From contig CAKPLP010000004.1 in NCBI GenBank assembly GCA_934167695.1, forward strand, positions 1-64,000: a DNA stretch of 64,000 nt, in the 5' to 3' direction. This DNA comes from an uncultured Bacilli bacterium. GTDB taxonomy: Bacteria > Bacillota_I > Bacilli_A > RF39 > UBA660. Under the pieces are notes generated by a model. It made no database searches and had not been told where the DNA came from. It was given only the letters and a program-made list of their open reading frames with translations. This document shows, one piece after another, positions 50,420 through 60,128 of this stretch. Within the stretch, counting starts at the first letter, position 1; the number at the start of each line of letters is the position of its first letter. The translations under genes and the position numbers were made by a program.

Positions 50420-51692
50420 TACTTATTTCACCTATAATATAAGGATACTCTATTGATTTTAACTTAACATTAATCATTTCATCACTTGGATAAATTCCCT
50501 TTATTTTTATATAAAGATAATTTCCTGTATGACCATAAGTAAAACCATCTTTACTATTTTCAGTTAATACCATCAAACTTTTACCAATAAATTTTTGTGC
50601 ATATTCTTCCTCTAAAACACGACTAAGTTTTAATAATTGCCTTGCTCTTTCTTTCTTTACATTACCATCAACTTGTTTCATTGTCGCTGCAACAGTATGA
50701 TTTCTTATTGAATATGGAAATACATGAATTTTAGAGAAAGCAATAGTTTTAGCAGTTTCAAGAGTTTCTAAAAAATCATCATCACTCTCTAATGGAAAAC
50801 CAACAATTATATCAGTAGTAATAGATATATCTTCTCTTATAGATCTAATTTCTTTAATTTTATTTTTAAAATAATTCAAATCATACTTTCTATTCATATT
50901 CTTTAAAACAGAATCACTACCAGCCTGCAATGGAATATGTAAATGATCTACTATCACTTTATTATTTTTAATAATATCAAGAACTTCATCATTAAGTTCA
51001 GTAACTTCTATAGAAGATATTCTAAGTCTTTCAAGTGCATTTATTTTAACAATTTCACGTAATAATTCAGCAAAACTAGAATTAATATCAACACCATAAT
51101 TACCAGTATGAATACCCGTTAAAACTATTTCTTTATAACCATTATTAGTTAAGTCAACAATCTCATCTATAACCTTATTAAATTCCTTACTACGACACTT
51201 TCCACGAACATAAGGAATAATACAATAACTACAAAAGTTTTCACAACCATCCTGAATCTTTACAAAAGCCCTAGTTCTACCGGGGAAAGAAGTAATATAC
51301 ATATCTTCAAATTGGCTTAAATCATCCAAAGAAAAATCTTTTATAACCTCTTTTTTAGAATAATAATCATCTAATAATTCAACAATTTTAGACTTATCTT
51401 TAGTACCAAGATATATATCAACACCATCTTCTTCAAAGTTCCTATTAGCTTCTACAAAACATCCCATAGCAACAACACAAGCTTCACTATTTCTTTTAAT
51501 CGCACTTCTAATCATCTTACGAGATTTAATATCAGAAGTATTAGTAACAGTACAAGTATTAATTATATAAACATCACAATTATCCTCGAAATCTTTTATA
51601 ACATATCCTGCTTTCTTTAATAAATTAATTACAAATTCAGACTCATAAGTATTAACCTTACATCCTAATGTACAAATTCCAACGCTTTTCAT
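50412..51692 (-). CDS. mtaB: tRNA (N6-L-threonylcarbamoyladenosine(37)-C2)-methylthiotransferase MtaB
   Basis: Radical-SAM enzyme that makes ms2t6A37 in tRNA-Lys. The N-terminal UPF0004 domain begins SVGICTLGCKVNTYESE, the MtaB subtype form, with Cys in NTCTVTN and GCFVEAN for the auxiliary cluster. The radical-SAM CxxxCxxC is QDGCENFCSYCIIPYVRG, and a C-terminal TRAM region ends the ~426 residues. The start at 51692 gives the normal N-terminus. It complements tcdA, another A37 t6A-modifying enzyme, in the same window. Confidence 0.95.
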   Translation of the reverse strand: MKSVGICTLGCKVNTYESEFVINLLKKAGYVIKDFEDNCDVYIINTCTVTNTSDIKSRKMIRSAIKRNSEACVVAMGCFVEANRNFEEDGVDIYLGTKDKSKIVELLDDYYSKKEVIKDFSLDDLSQFEDMYITSFPGRTRAFVKIQDGCENFCSYCIIPYVRGKCRSKEFNKVIDEIVDLTNNGYKEIVLTGIHTGNYGVDINSSFAELLREIVKINALERLRISSIEVTELNDEVLDIIKNNKVIVDHLHIPLQAGSDSVLKNMNRKYDLNYFKNKIKEIRSIREDISITTDIIVGFPLESDDDFLETLETAKTIAFSKIHVFPYSIRNHTVAATMKQVDGNVKKERARQLLKLSRVLEEEYAQKFIGKSLMVLTENSKDGFTYGHTGNYLYIKIKGIYPSDEMINVKLKSIEYPYIIGEISNE

Positions 51693-51763
51693 AACTAAAT
51701 CACTACTTTCTTTAAACAATAAGTTAAATATAAATTCAAACGAACTAATTATATCAAAATACT

Positions 51764-51787
51764 AAAAAAAAAACTAGACTAATCTAG
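51764..51787 (-). terminator. Terminator of the 51779 gene
   Basis: CTAGA and TCTAG pair around TTAG, followed on the minus strand by ten Ts; the stem includes the last codons. Confidence 0.85.
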
Positions 51788-52999
51788 CTTTTTCTGTAAC
51801 TCCTTTAATGCGGCAATAAACTCGTTAGTTTTTCTAATTTCCTCATCTAATTTTTCATAATTAGCCGTATTTTCAAGCTCAATATCAGTATTCTTATTTA
51901 TTTGATTCTTACTCTTTTCTATTCCATACACAGGTGAAATAACAGGACTACTTTTAAATTTATGTTCATTATTTGTATTATTAGCCTCAACAACAGGTGT
52001 GATTTTAACATTATATATATCGTCTAAAGTAAGTTGTTCAACATCATTTGATGAACTAGGTGTAACCTCTTCCATCATTACTTCTTGTTTTCTCTTTTCC
52101 AAATCAGCTAAACTAATAGGTTCATTACCCTCGTCTTTATATTGAATTTCTTCATTTCTTTCATACATTTCTTCAGCTTTCTTCATTAATTCATCTAAAC
52201 TAATAATCGCAGTATCTTCTTGTAATTTTTCAAATTCTGTTAATTCAATATTTCGATCTGTATTTTCCTCTAATTCCAATCTTTCTTCTGCCTCTTTTAA
52301 TTGTTTCTTAGCTTCTTCTTCATTTGGCTCTATAGAAGTATACTCAATATTGTTATCACTAACTTTTTCTATTTTTTCAACACTAGGTACTGGTTCAAGT
52401 TCTTCAATCTTAATAGTTTCAATAGGTTCAGATTCCATAACTTCAACAGGACTTGACTTCAAAAACTCATCTAATGCCTTTTCCTTATCAAATTTTGTTA
52501 CATTTTTCTGTTCTTCTTTTACATTTACAGTAGAACTAACTTCAGGTGAAATAGTTAATACACTTGGAATAACATCTACACTTTTATTAGTCTCTTCAAC
52601 CTGAACAGCGGGTTGTACTACAATAGGCTCAGGCTTATCTACAACTGGTTTTTCTATAGTAGGAATACTATTTTCTACTACAACATTATTATTAGCAACC
52701 GGCGTAGTTACTACTTTTTGACTAGACTCAGCAGTAGGAGAAACAACACTAACAGTAGGCATAACTACATTAGTAGGAGTAACAGTAGTATTTACAACTT
52801 CTTCTTTTTTTGCATGCTCTAATGCATCATCAACATCACTTACAAGTCTCTTTAATTCCATTGTATTTTGTCTTTTCTTACGCTCATGACTAGTTTTTTT
52901 AATAAAATAAAATAAAACATAAAAAACACTAATAACAAGTGCAACTATATATACAAGTATAGCTTCTTCGCTAACTAAAAATCTGATTAAATCATTCAT
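51779..52999 (-). CDS. Single-TM protein with long Pro/Val/Glu-rich cytoplasmic tail (ZipA-like topology)
   Basis: No family recognised. One TM segment near the N-terminus (about residues 13-33, ILVYIVALVISVFYVLFYFI) is followed by a basic KKTSHERKKR patch, a short helix, a long low-complexity Pro/Val/Thr stretch (residues ~75-200), then highly charged helical segments with KKQLKEAEERLELEE and a C-terminal YEKLDEEIRKTNEFIAALKELQKKL coiled coil. N-out anchoring and an extended disordered linker recall ZipA or EzrA-like division proteins, though there is no sequence match. Function not assigned. Confidence 0.65.
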   Translation of the reverse strand: MNDLIRFLVSEEAILVYIVALVISVFYVLFYFIKKTSHERKKRQNTMELKRLVSDVDDALEHAKKEEVVNTTVTPTNVVMPTVSVVSPTAESSQKVVTTPVANNNVVVENSIPTIEKPVVDKPEPIVVQPAVQVEETNKSVDVIPSVLTISPEVSSTVNVKEEQKNVTKFDKEKALDEFLKSSPVEVMESEPIETIKIEELEPVPSVEKIEKVSDNNIEYTSIEPNEEEAKKQLKEAEERLELEENTDRNIELTEFEKLQEDTAIISLDELMKKAEEMYERNEEIQYKDEGNEPISLADLEKRKQEVMMEEVTPSSSNDVEQLTLDDIYNVKITPVVEANNTNNEHKFKSSPVISPVYGIEKSKNQINKNTDIELENTANYEKLDEEIRKTNEFIAALKELQKKLD

Positions 53000-53178
53000 T
53001 TTACTTCCACCTCTAGTATAAGTTTAACATATATCACACGCAAAGTTAATCATAAATTTATATATTTACGAATATTTACAACGAACATATTTTTTATAAA
53101 ACATAAAATTATTAATATCTTTTATAACTAACATCATATATTATAGCAGATATTTACAAAAATAAAAAGGTTGATAAA

Positions 53179-54474
53179 ATGAAAGAAAAATTTATTAAAT
53201 CAAGTATAATTTTAATTATTGGTGGCTTTATTACAAAACTATTAGGAATTGTAAATAAAATAATGATGACTAGACTATTAAAAACAGAAGGTGTTGGTTT
53301 ATATATGTTAATCCTACCAACATTTTCTCTTTTTATAAATCTTGCAAGTTTTGGGTTTCCCATCGCTATTTCCAAATTAGTTGCAGAAGATGACAAAAAT
53401 AATAAAAGATTAATTTTTTCTGTAATTCCCTTTTGTATGTTTATAAATATTTTATTAATTATATTAATTATTATATTTGCCCCTTACCTATCACACACCC
53501 TTTTAAAAGAAGACAGAGTATATTATGCAACAATAGCAATCGCTTTAGTTATTCCATTCACTTCTATATCAGCAATACTAAGAAGTTACTTCTTCGGAAA
53601 AGAAAAAATGATACCACACGTTTTATCAAATATAATTGAAGACATAGTAAGATTATTTCTTATCATAATAGGAATACCCTACTTTATAAAACACGGTATT
53701 GAATATGCAGTAGCATACTTAGTAGCAAGCAATATAATTTCAGAATTAACATCAATCATAATACTATTTTTCTTTTTACCTAAAAACTTTAAACTTAAAA
53801 AAAGTGATATAAAACCAAGTAGAATATATTTAAAAGATTCACTCCAAATAAGTATACCAACAACAATAAGTAGACTTATTGGATCATTTACATATTTTTT
53901 AGAACCGATTATTTTAACTAGTATTTTACTCTACACAGGTTATAGTAAAAATTATATAGTATATGAATATGGAATTATAAGTGGCTATGTAATGCCCGTA
54001 ATACTTCTACCATCATTTTTTAGTTTAGCAATCAGTCAAGCACTATTACCAATAGTAAGTAAAAACTTTAAGTTAAAAAACTATAATTCAACAAAAAAAG
54101 CAATAAAACTAGCTATAATAATATCTTTATTAATAGGAGTAATCTTTACAATATCATTCATTATAAGTCCTAAAATAATATTAAAGTTAATATATAATAC
54201 AACAGAGGGAGCAACATATTTAAAATACTTTGCACCAGTATGTCTGCTTCAATACATTATATCCCCTTTAACAATGAGCCTAGATGCAATGGGAAAAAGT
54301 AAAGATAATTTAACAATCACCTTAATAACATCAATTATTAGAACTCTCTTACTACCTTTACTAGCCCTTCTAAAAATAGGAATATGGTGTCTAATAATAT
54401 CTACAAGTATTAATATTATTGTAGCAACATACTTGAGTATTAAAAAAGTAAAACTAGCCTTAAATGAACATTAA
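53179..54474 (+). CDS. SpoVB-like MOP/MATE-family lipid or polysaccharide flippase
   Basis: The 431-residue protein has about twelve membrane helices and begins with the family pattern IKSSIILIIGGFITKLLGIVNKIMMTRLLKTEGVGLYML, followed by FGFPIAISKLVAE. These are signatures of SpoVB/Wzx members of the MOP superfamily, which flip lipid-linked sugars. It is shorter than Bacillus SpoVB (~520 residues, fourteen helices). Roles in peptidoglycan-precursor or capsule flipping are both possible. It stands alone with AAAGGTTGAT before the ATG. Confidence 0.85.
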   Translation: MKEKFIKSSIILIIGGFITKLLGIVNKIMMTRLLKTEGVGLYMLILPTFSLFINLASFGFPIAISKLVAEDDKNNKRLIFSVIPFCMFINILLIILIIIFAPYLSHTLLKEDRVYYATIAIALVIPFTSISAILRSYFFGKEKMIPHVLSNIIEDIVRLFLIIIGIPYFIKHGIEYAVAYLVASNIISELTSIIILFFFLPKNFKLKKSDIKPSRIYLKDSLQISIPTTISRLIGSFTYFLEPIILTSILLYTGYSKNYIVYEYGIISGYVMPVILLPSFFSLAISQALLPIVSKNFKLKNYNSTKKAIKLAIIISLLIGVIFTISFIISPKIILKLIYNTTEGATYLKYFAPVCLLQYIISPLTMSLDAMGKSKDNLTITLITSIIRTLLLPLLALLKIGIWCLIISTSINIIVATYLSIKKVKLALNEH

Positions 54475-54538
54475 ATTTAAAAATAAATTGTATTAATTAT
54501 AATTATTTGATAATATAAAAACAAAAGGAGTGAAAAAA

Positions 54539-54901
54539 ATGCAAAATTATGAAATTAAGCAAAGAAATATCGCTGTAAGTATATTACTAACTATTTTAAC
54601 ATGCGGACTTTACGGAATCTATTGGTTTGTATGTATAACAGATGATATGGGAAAATTAAGTAATGATTCTAGATTAGACGGTGGCAAATGCTTACTTTAC
54701 ACTATTTTAACATGTGGTATTTATGGAATTTATTGGGCATATTTAATGGGTAAAAATATTTATAATTTAAAATTAAAGAAAAATCCTCAACTTCAAGATT
54801 ACTACTCAATTCTATTTTTAATTTTAGACATTACTCAATTAAGTATAATTATTTATATTATAACCCAAGATGAAATAAATAACATGATTAGTGAAAATTA
54901 A
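54539..54901 (+). CDS. DUF4234 membrane protein
   Basis: A 120-residue protein with four hydrophobic segments and an internal repeat: LLTILTCGLYGIYWF near residue 18 and LYTILTCGIYGIYWAY near residue 57, which defines the DUF4234 fold. No function is known. The ATG at 54539 follows AAGGAG; an earlier GTG abuts the SD. A hairpin terminator follows. Confidence 0.85.
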   Translation: MQNYEIKQRNIAVSILLTILTCGLYGIYWFVCITDDMGKLSNDSRLDGGKCLLYTILTCGIYGIYWAYLMGKNIYNLKLKKNPQLQDYYSILFLILDITQLSIIIYIITQDEINNMISEN

Positions 54902-54922
54902 AAAAGGACTAATCCTTTTTTT
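54901..54922 (+). terminator. Terminator after the DUF4234 gene
   Basis: AAAAAGGA and TCCTTTTT pair around CTAA, followed by Ts. It ends directly at the ATG of the next gene. Confidence 0.75.
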
Positions 54923-55240
54923 ATGAAAATTTTTAATACTATCATTTTTTGCCCATTTCATAAACTAACTAACTTATACTGTCCATCATGTGGCATCACA
55001 AGAATGCTTATAAGTATTAGTAAAGGCAATTTCTATCAAGCATTTAGATATAACCCTCTAATATTTGCACTTACACCTCTTCTTATCCTTTTATTAATAA
55101 ATGGATTATTAAAATACAAAATAATAAAAAAGAAATATCAACAAAATATTTATATTATATTAATAATAATCTTAATACTTTTTGGAATAATTAGAAATAT
55201 TCCTGCCTTTTCATACTTAATTCCTACAAAAATAAATTAA
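54923..55240 (+). CDS. DUF2752 membrane protein
   Basis: A 105-residue protein with the family motif FCPFHKLTNLYCPSCGITRM, holding three cysteines, followed by AFRYNP and two membrane helices. DUF2752 proteins are of unknown function. There is no SD: the ATG directly follows the terminator T run of the DUF4234 gene, so translation may be leaderless or depend on readthrough. Confidence 0.85.
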   Translation: MKIFNTIIFCPFHKLTNLYCPSCGITRMLISISKGNFYQAFRYNPLIFALTPLLILLLINGLLKYKIIKKKYQQNIYIILIIILILFGIIRNIPAFSYLIPTKIN

Positions 55241-55297
55241 TTTCACGTAAAATTCACAAAATAATGTATAATATTGTATATAAAAAGAGGTGAAGAA

Positions 55298-55969
55298 ATG
55301 AAAATATTAATTGTAGATGATGAAGTTAATATAAGAGAAGTAATAAAAGAATATTGTGAAGCAGAAAACTATTTAACAGATACTGCAGATAATGGCTTAA
55401 TGGCCTTAGAAAAATTACAAAATAATAAATATGATATTTTAGTACTAGATATAATGATGCCTGAAATGGATGGCTATACAATGTTAAAGAAACTACCCAA
55501 AGAATTAAAAATACCAACTATCATACTTTCCGCAAGAGGAGAAGTATATGATAAATTAGAAGGATTTGACCTAGGAATAGATGATTATGTAACAAAACCA
55601 TTCTCTCCAAAAGAGTTAATGGCAAGAATTAAAGCTCTAGCTAAAAGAAGCAAAAAAAACACTCTAAATATATATAAACTAGATACACTTGAAGTAAACT
55701 TTTCAGCACATACAATTAAAATTGATAATAAAAAAATAGATGTAACACCAAAAGAGTTTGAAATTTTAACTTATCTAATTGAAAATACAAATATCGCAAT
55801 ATCTAGAGAACAATTACTAAGTAAACTTTGGGGCTACGACTTTTTTGGAGATGATAGAACAATAGATACTCACATTAAAATGCTAAGAAATAATTTAGGA
55901 AAATATCGAGATCACATTGAAACTGTACGTGGTGTAGGTTATAAATTCGTTAATGAAAAAGAAGATTAA
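55298..55969 (+). CDS. OmpR-family response regulator
   Basis: The 223-residue protein has a receiver domain with the acidic DDE near the N-terminus, phospho-acceptor Asp51 in LDIMMPEMDG, and Lys in VTKPFSP, followed by a winged-helix effector with VTPKEFEILTYLIEN and DDRTIDTHIKMLRNNLG. The start at 55298 follows GAGGTGAAG. The partner kinase overlaps its 3' end, so this is a two-component system of unknown signal. Confidence 0.95.
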   Translation: MKILIVDDEVNIREVIKEYCEAENYLTDTADNGLMALEKLQNNKYDILVLDIMMPEMDGYTMLKKLPKELKIPTIILSARGEVYDKLEGFDLGIDDYVTKPFSPKELMARIKALAKRSKKNTLNIYKLDTLEVNFSAHTIKIDNKKIDVTPKEFEILTYLIENTNIAISREQLLSKLWGYDFFGDDRTIDTHIKMLRNNLGKYRDHIETVRGVGYKFVNEKED

Positions 55970-57350
55970 AAAAAACTTTCTAGCAATTAAAATATGGAAA
56001 TATTTAGCCCTATTTTCTATCATTATCCTAACCTTTCTTTGGTTTTTTCAAGTAATTTTTCTTAAAAGTTATTACAAAATGGTAAAAACCAAAGAAATTA
56101 AACAAGTAGCAAATACTTTAATAAAGAAAAAAGATTATGGTAATCTATCTCTAATAATAGATAATATCACCTATGATAAAAGTATATGTGTAGAAATAAC
56201 TAATAGTAAATTAGATACCATTCAAACATCATCAATTATATCTAGAGGATGTATGATGGATATAAAAAATAGTTACACATATAAAAAAGATTTCATTTCA
56301 AGCAATAAAGAAAACCTTACATACGAATTAGAAAATCCAAGATTTAAAAACAATACTTTAATATATGCTATAAAACTTGAAAATGATATGTATGCTTTTA
56401 TTAATACATCAATAGATCCAATGGATTCAACAACATCAATACTAAAAAATCAATTAGTATATGTTACTATCATTGTACTAATTTTATCATTCATCATAGC
56501 CTACTTTATTTCAAAACATATTTCAAATCCTATTGTAAAAATTAACAAAGCTGCTAAGAAAATGGCTCAAGGAAAATATAATGTTGTCTTCGATACAGAT
56601 GAAGACATCGAAGAAATAAATGAATTAGTAGAAACATTAAATTACACAAGAGAAGAATTAGAAAAAACAGAAGAATTAAGACAAGATTTAATGGCAAACG
56701 TCTCACACGACTTAAAAACACCACTTACAATGATTAAAGCCTATGCAGAAATGGCAAGAGATCTAAATAATAACAAAGAAGAAAAAAGAAAAGAAAACTT
56801 AAATATAATCATAGAAGAAACAGATCGTCTAGCACTTTTAGTAAATGATATATTAACACTTTCTAAAATGCAATCTGAAATAGATAAACTAAAAATAGAA
56901 AAATTTGATTTAATAGAATTAATTAATACTATATTGAAAAGATATAATATATACAAAGAACTTGAAGGATATAATTTCAAATTCACTCATACCGATAAAT
57001 CAATATTCATTGAAGCAGATAAAAAGAAAATAGAACAAGTAATATATAACCTAATAAACAATGCAATAAACTACACAGGATCAGATAATTTAGTTGAAAT
57101 AAAAATAACAAATAAAGAAAATATATTAGTAGAAATAATAGATACTGGAAAAGGAATAAAAAAAGAAGATATAAACCATATTTGGGATAAATATTACAAA
57201 AATAATAAAAAGCATAAAAGAAATTTAATAGGAACTGGCTTAGGTCTTTCCATTGTAAAAAATATTTTAGAAGAGCATAATTATCAGTATGGTGTATTAT
57301 CAGAAAAAGACAAAGGTTCAACATTTTATTTCATCATTAATAAAAAATAA
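55953..57350 (+). CDS. Sensor histidine kinase
   Basis: 465 residues: TM1 (about 17-36), an extracytoplasmic sensor region (to ~165) with Cys79 and Cys100, TM2 (~168-187), a HAMP (SNPIVKINKAAKKMAQGKY), and a HisKA box with His252 in NVSHDLKTPLT. The ATPase has N box NLINNAINY, G1 DTGKGI and G2 GTGLGLSI. It overlaps the regulator gene by 17 bases. The sensor domain shows no recognisable fold, so the signal is unknown. Confidence 0.95.
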   Translation: MKKKIKKNFLAIKIWKYLALFSIIILTFLWFFQVIFLKSYYKMVKTKEIKQVANTLIKKKDYGNLSLIIDNITYDKSICVEITNSKLDTIQTSSIISRGCMMDIKNSYTYKKDFISSNKENLTYELENPRFKNNTLIYAIKLENDMYAFINTSIDPMDSTTSILKNQLVYVTIIVLILSFIIAYFISKHISNPIVKINKAAKKMAQGKYNVVFDTDEDIEEINELVETLNYTREELEKTEELRQDLMANVSHDLKTPLTMIKAYAEMARDLNNNKEEKRKENLNIIIEETDRLALLVNDILTLSKMQSEIDKLKIEKFDLIELINTILKRYNIYKELEGYNFKFTHTDKSIFIEADKKKIEQVIYNLINNAINYTGSDNLVEIKITNKENILVEIIDTGKGIKKEDINHIWDKYYKNNKKHKRNLIGTGLGLSIVKNILEEHNYQYGVLSEKDKGSTFYFIINKK

Positions 57351-57379
57351 ACTTCACTAACAACAAGTGAAGTTTTTAT
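57349..57379. terminator. Bidirectional terminator between the kinase and the sulfotransferase
   Basis: AACTTCACT (57350-57358) and AGTGAAGTT (57366-57374) form a perfect stem with T runs on both sides. Confidence 0.85.
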
Positions 57380-57383
57380 TATT

Positions 57384-59318
57384 TTAAAATCTAGTATATC
57401 TATTAATATTATATAACTTTCCATTTATTTCTAAGTAAATAAAATACTTACCACTCAATGCTTCATTATTAATATACTTAGTAATATTCACCCCATTTTT
57501 AGCCTCTTCATCCGTAAATACATCTACACATAAAGCTGTGTATGGTCGCCTACTTATTTTAACATCGTAATAGTTTGCAATAAAATTTTTATATAAAACT
57601 ACCCTAACCTTATCGCTTTTTTTAAATTTACCAGAAAAAATTAACCTATCATCCTCTCTAACAAATTTAATATTATATTTTTTCATTATTTTATTTGATG
57701 AATGAGTAAAAAACAATCCATATTTTTTCTTAAACACCTTAGTTGTTCCTAATGTACCAAGTTTTTTTGCTTTACCAATTTTTAAATTAGTGGTCTCATC
57801 ATAAATACTCATTTTCTCTACTCTATAATAGTTACTTGGTAATATCATTTCAAAAATAACCTTACCATTAAGTAATTCTACTGTATCTGATTTTAAAGTT
57901 ACATTTCCATTAGTCAAACCAGCTGGTTGGTTAGAAGAAATGCCATCAACAGATACAATACCACCAGAATGAATAATATAATGATTTTTATCTAAATAAT
58001 CAACATCCGAAATATATGGTGAATAAAATTCTGCCTTTCTATCTTTACCATATTCAAAAACCTGTTCAATAGTCATTTTATTAGTATCTATTTTATACAT
58101 AACTCCTCTAGAATAAGAATTAGAAGCAGAAACATATTCTTCCTTAAGCTTAGATTTATTATTTCCATTATCAAATAAAAATACATATCCCTCTGGTGTA
58201 ATCATAGCAGCATGTTGACTCCATTGCCACTCAAAATTATTGCCAATCGGTTTAAAAAAATATTTTTTATAAGCCTTACTCCAATTAGTTGAATCCCCAA
58301 TAATCCAATTAAGTTTTTTGCTATTATAATCAATATTAATAACAGCATCCTGATGTCTTCCTGACAAAGTAATAGAATTAGTTTTTTCATCATACCAAAT
58401 AGAATTATTATGAAACCAATCATAACTAGTCCAATTTTCACTTTTTCCATCATTCATATTTAGAATTTTTCTTAAATCAAAATGTTTAATTTCTTTACCA
58501 GTTTTTCTATCAAGTTCCACAACATAATCTTCAACTGTACCTGATGAATTATTAAAATTATTAGTAGCAACTAATAAATTACCATTAGGCATTTCAAAAT
58601 AGTCATGATGATAACCACCCTTTAGACTATATTCATTATAAATTTTTCCAAACATATCTATTTCATATAAACCAGTAACATAATATGGATTATTAATAAG
58701 TCTTTCTGTTCCAACTAACAAATGACCATTCTTTAACTTTTCAATATCCCATATTGCCTCATTCTTCAAATACCATCTAACATCACCATTAACATCATAG
58801 GCTGCAGTATACCCCTTTGAAGAAGGAGAATAAAAATAAAAGTCATTTGTCAACTTACTCTTAACTGCATTTACACTAGTAGGCATTATAAAATCTTTAG
58901 GAAGAGCACTTGTTCTTATTTTATAAGTCCTTTTTACATCATTATATTCAACAATAACTTCATTTTCTTTATCAGGATATAAACCATAAACACATAAATA
59001 ATGTTTCTTTCCACTTGAAAATTTATGACTAATAGTAGTAGCAGAATCATCACCAACAACAGTAACAATAGGGCTTACATTTTTATCAGTTTCAAATAAA
59101 ATAAGTGCAGTAAGCGGCGAAGCATTATATGGATCAACTATTATATTAGGATTATCTACAGTATACCCATCAATAGAAAAATCTCTTTCTAAAATTTCTT
59201 GTTCCTTGATTAAACTCTTCTTAATCTTTAATTTTCTACTATTAAAATTATTTAAATAAAATAATCCCCCTATTATAAAAATTAAAAATATTATAATTAT
59301 CAATAATCTTTTCTTCAT
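57384..59318 (-). CDS. Arylsulfate sulfotransferase (AssT) family
   Basis: AssT moves a sulfo group between phenolic compounds in the envelope without PAPS. The 644-residue protein has an N-terminal signal anchor and a beta-propeller: residues align with E. coli AssT as His237/238 in YHHDYFEMPNG, His303 in WFHNNSIWYD, Arg321 in SGRHQDAV, and His369 in QWSQHA, the expected catalytic and substrate-binding residues. It is larger than the ~570 of E. coli because of an extended C-terminal part (after ~residue 500). The anchor suggests an extracellular enzyme; donor unknown. A membrane-tethered XRE regulator lies next to it. Confidence 0.88.
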   Translation of the reverse strand: MKKRLLIIIIFLIFIIGGLFYLNNFNSRKLKIKKSLIKEQEILERDFSIDGYTVDNPNIIVDPYNASPLTALILFETDKNVSPIVTVVGDDSATTISHKFSSGKKHYLCVYGLYPDKENEVIVEYNDVKRTYKIRTSALPKDFIMPTSVNAVKSKLTNDFYFYSPSSKGYTAAYDVNGDVRWYLKNEAIWDIEKLKNGHLLVGTERLINNPYYVTGLYEIDMFGKIYNEYSLKGGYHHDYFEMPNGNLLVATNNFNNSSGTVEDYVVELDRKTGKEIKHFDLRKILNMNDGKSENWTSYDWFHNNSIWYDEKTNSITLSGRHQDAVINIDYNSKKLNWIIGDSTNWSKAYKKYFFKPIGNNFEWQWSQHAAMITPEGYVFLFDNGNNKSKLKEEYVSASNSYSRGVMYKIDTNKMTIEQVFEYGKDRKAEFYSPYISDVDYLDKNHYIIHSGGIVSVDGISSNQPAGLTNGNVTLKSDTVELLNGKVIFEMILPSNYYRVEKMSIYDETTNLKIGKAKKLGTLGTTKVFKKKYGLFFTHSSNKIMKKYNIKFVREDDRLIFSGKFKKSDKVRVVLYKNFIANYYDVKISRRPYTALCVDVFTDEEAKNGVNITKYINNEALSGKYFIYLEINGKLYNINRYTRF

Positions 59319-59379
59319 AAAAAAACTCCTTTACAATTTAATATTATCGTAAAAAAGTTTTAAAATAAATAAACAGGAA

Positions 59380-59405
59380 GTTGAAACAACTCAACTAATA
59401 GTTGA
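59380..59405. promoter_or_regulatory. Adjacent inverted repeats between the XRE regulator and assT
   Basis: GTTGAAACAAC (59380-59390) and TCAACTAATAGTTGA (59391-59405) are two perfect palindromes end to end, upstream of assT and not followed by a T run. A candidate operator for the adjacent regulator; inference only. Confidence 0.5.
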
Positions 59406-59413
59406 ATATTAAA

Positions 59414-60109
59414 TTAATTATTAAAACAATCATCATTAATAGCTAATGGTATTTTATAAGTTGTAATTTTATCATTATCATCCATTGCATTAACAACTAA
59501 ATAAAGACTATCCTTATTATAATTACTACAAAGTCTTTTATAATTATCAATTTTAAATGTAATACTTTTTAAATAATCTTCAATAAGCAAATTTTTCTTC
59601 TTCGATTTATTTTTTGTAATTACTTTTTGAACACCATCTTTCTCTTTTTCATACAATATACACTCAATACTCTTATATTTAGTTTTATCATTTCCACCAC
59701 AATATTCAATATTAGAAATATAAATTGCAGACTGAAAAGTATTATAAGCAATACTACCCTTAATTGTAAAACTACTACAATTAGATGAAATACTTTTAAA
59801 ATGAAAAGATTCAGTTCTTATTGTTGTATATAAAATAATACCAACAAATATAATAACTAAAATAATACTACCAAAGATAACCATCTTATTTTTATTTTTC
59901 TTATAAGTACCATCTAATAAATCATTTATATCAATATTAAAATCATTACATAACTGTTTAAGTAAAATAATATCAGGAATATTCTTGCCATTTTCCCATT
60001 TACTAACAGCCTGATAAGTAACATTATATTTTTCAGCTAACTGTTTTTGAGTTAAATGATTATCTTTTCTTATTTTTTTTATAATTTTACCAAATTTTTC
60101 TTGATTCAT
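59414..60109 (-). CDS. Membrane-tethered XRE-family regulator
   Basis: 231 residues: an N-terminal HTH_3 domain (GKIIKKIRKDNHLTQKQLAEKYNVTYQAVSKWENGK, about 6-60), then one membrane segment (~75-96) and an extracytoplasmic domain of ~130 residues with three Cys. This layout suggests sensing an outside cue and passing it to DNA binding. It probably controls itself and the neighbouring assT through the palindromes downstream. Cognate ligand unknown. Confidence 0.85.
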   Translation of the reverse strand: MNQEKFGKIIKKIRKDNHLTQKQLAEKYNVTYQAVSKWENGKNIPDIILLKQLCNDFNIDINDLLDGTYKKNKNKMVIFGSIILVIIFVGIILYTTIRTESFHFKSISSNCSSFTIKGSIAYNTFQSAIYISNIEYCGGNDKTKYKSIECILYEKEKDGVQKVITKNKSKKKNLLIEDYLKSITFKIDNYKRLCSNYNKDSLYLVVNAMDDNDKITTYKIPLAINDDCFNN

Positions 60110-60128
60110 AACATCACCATATCCAAGT

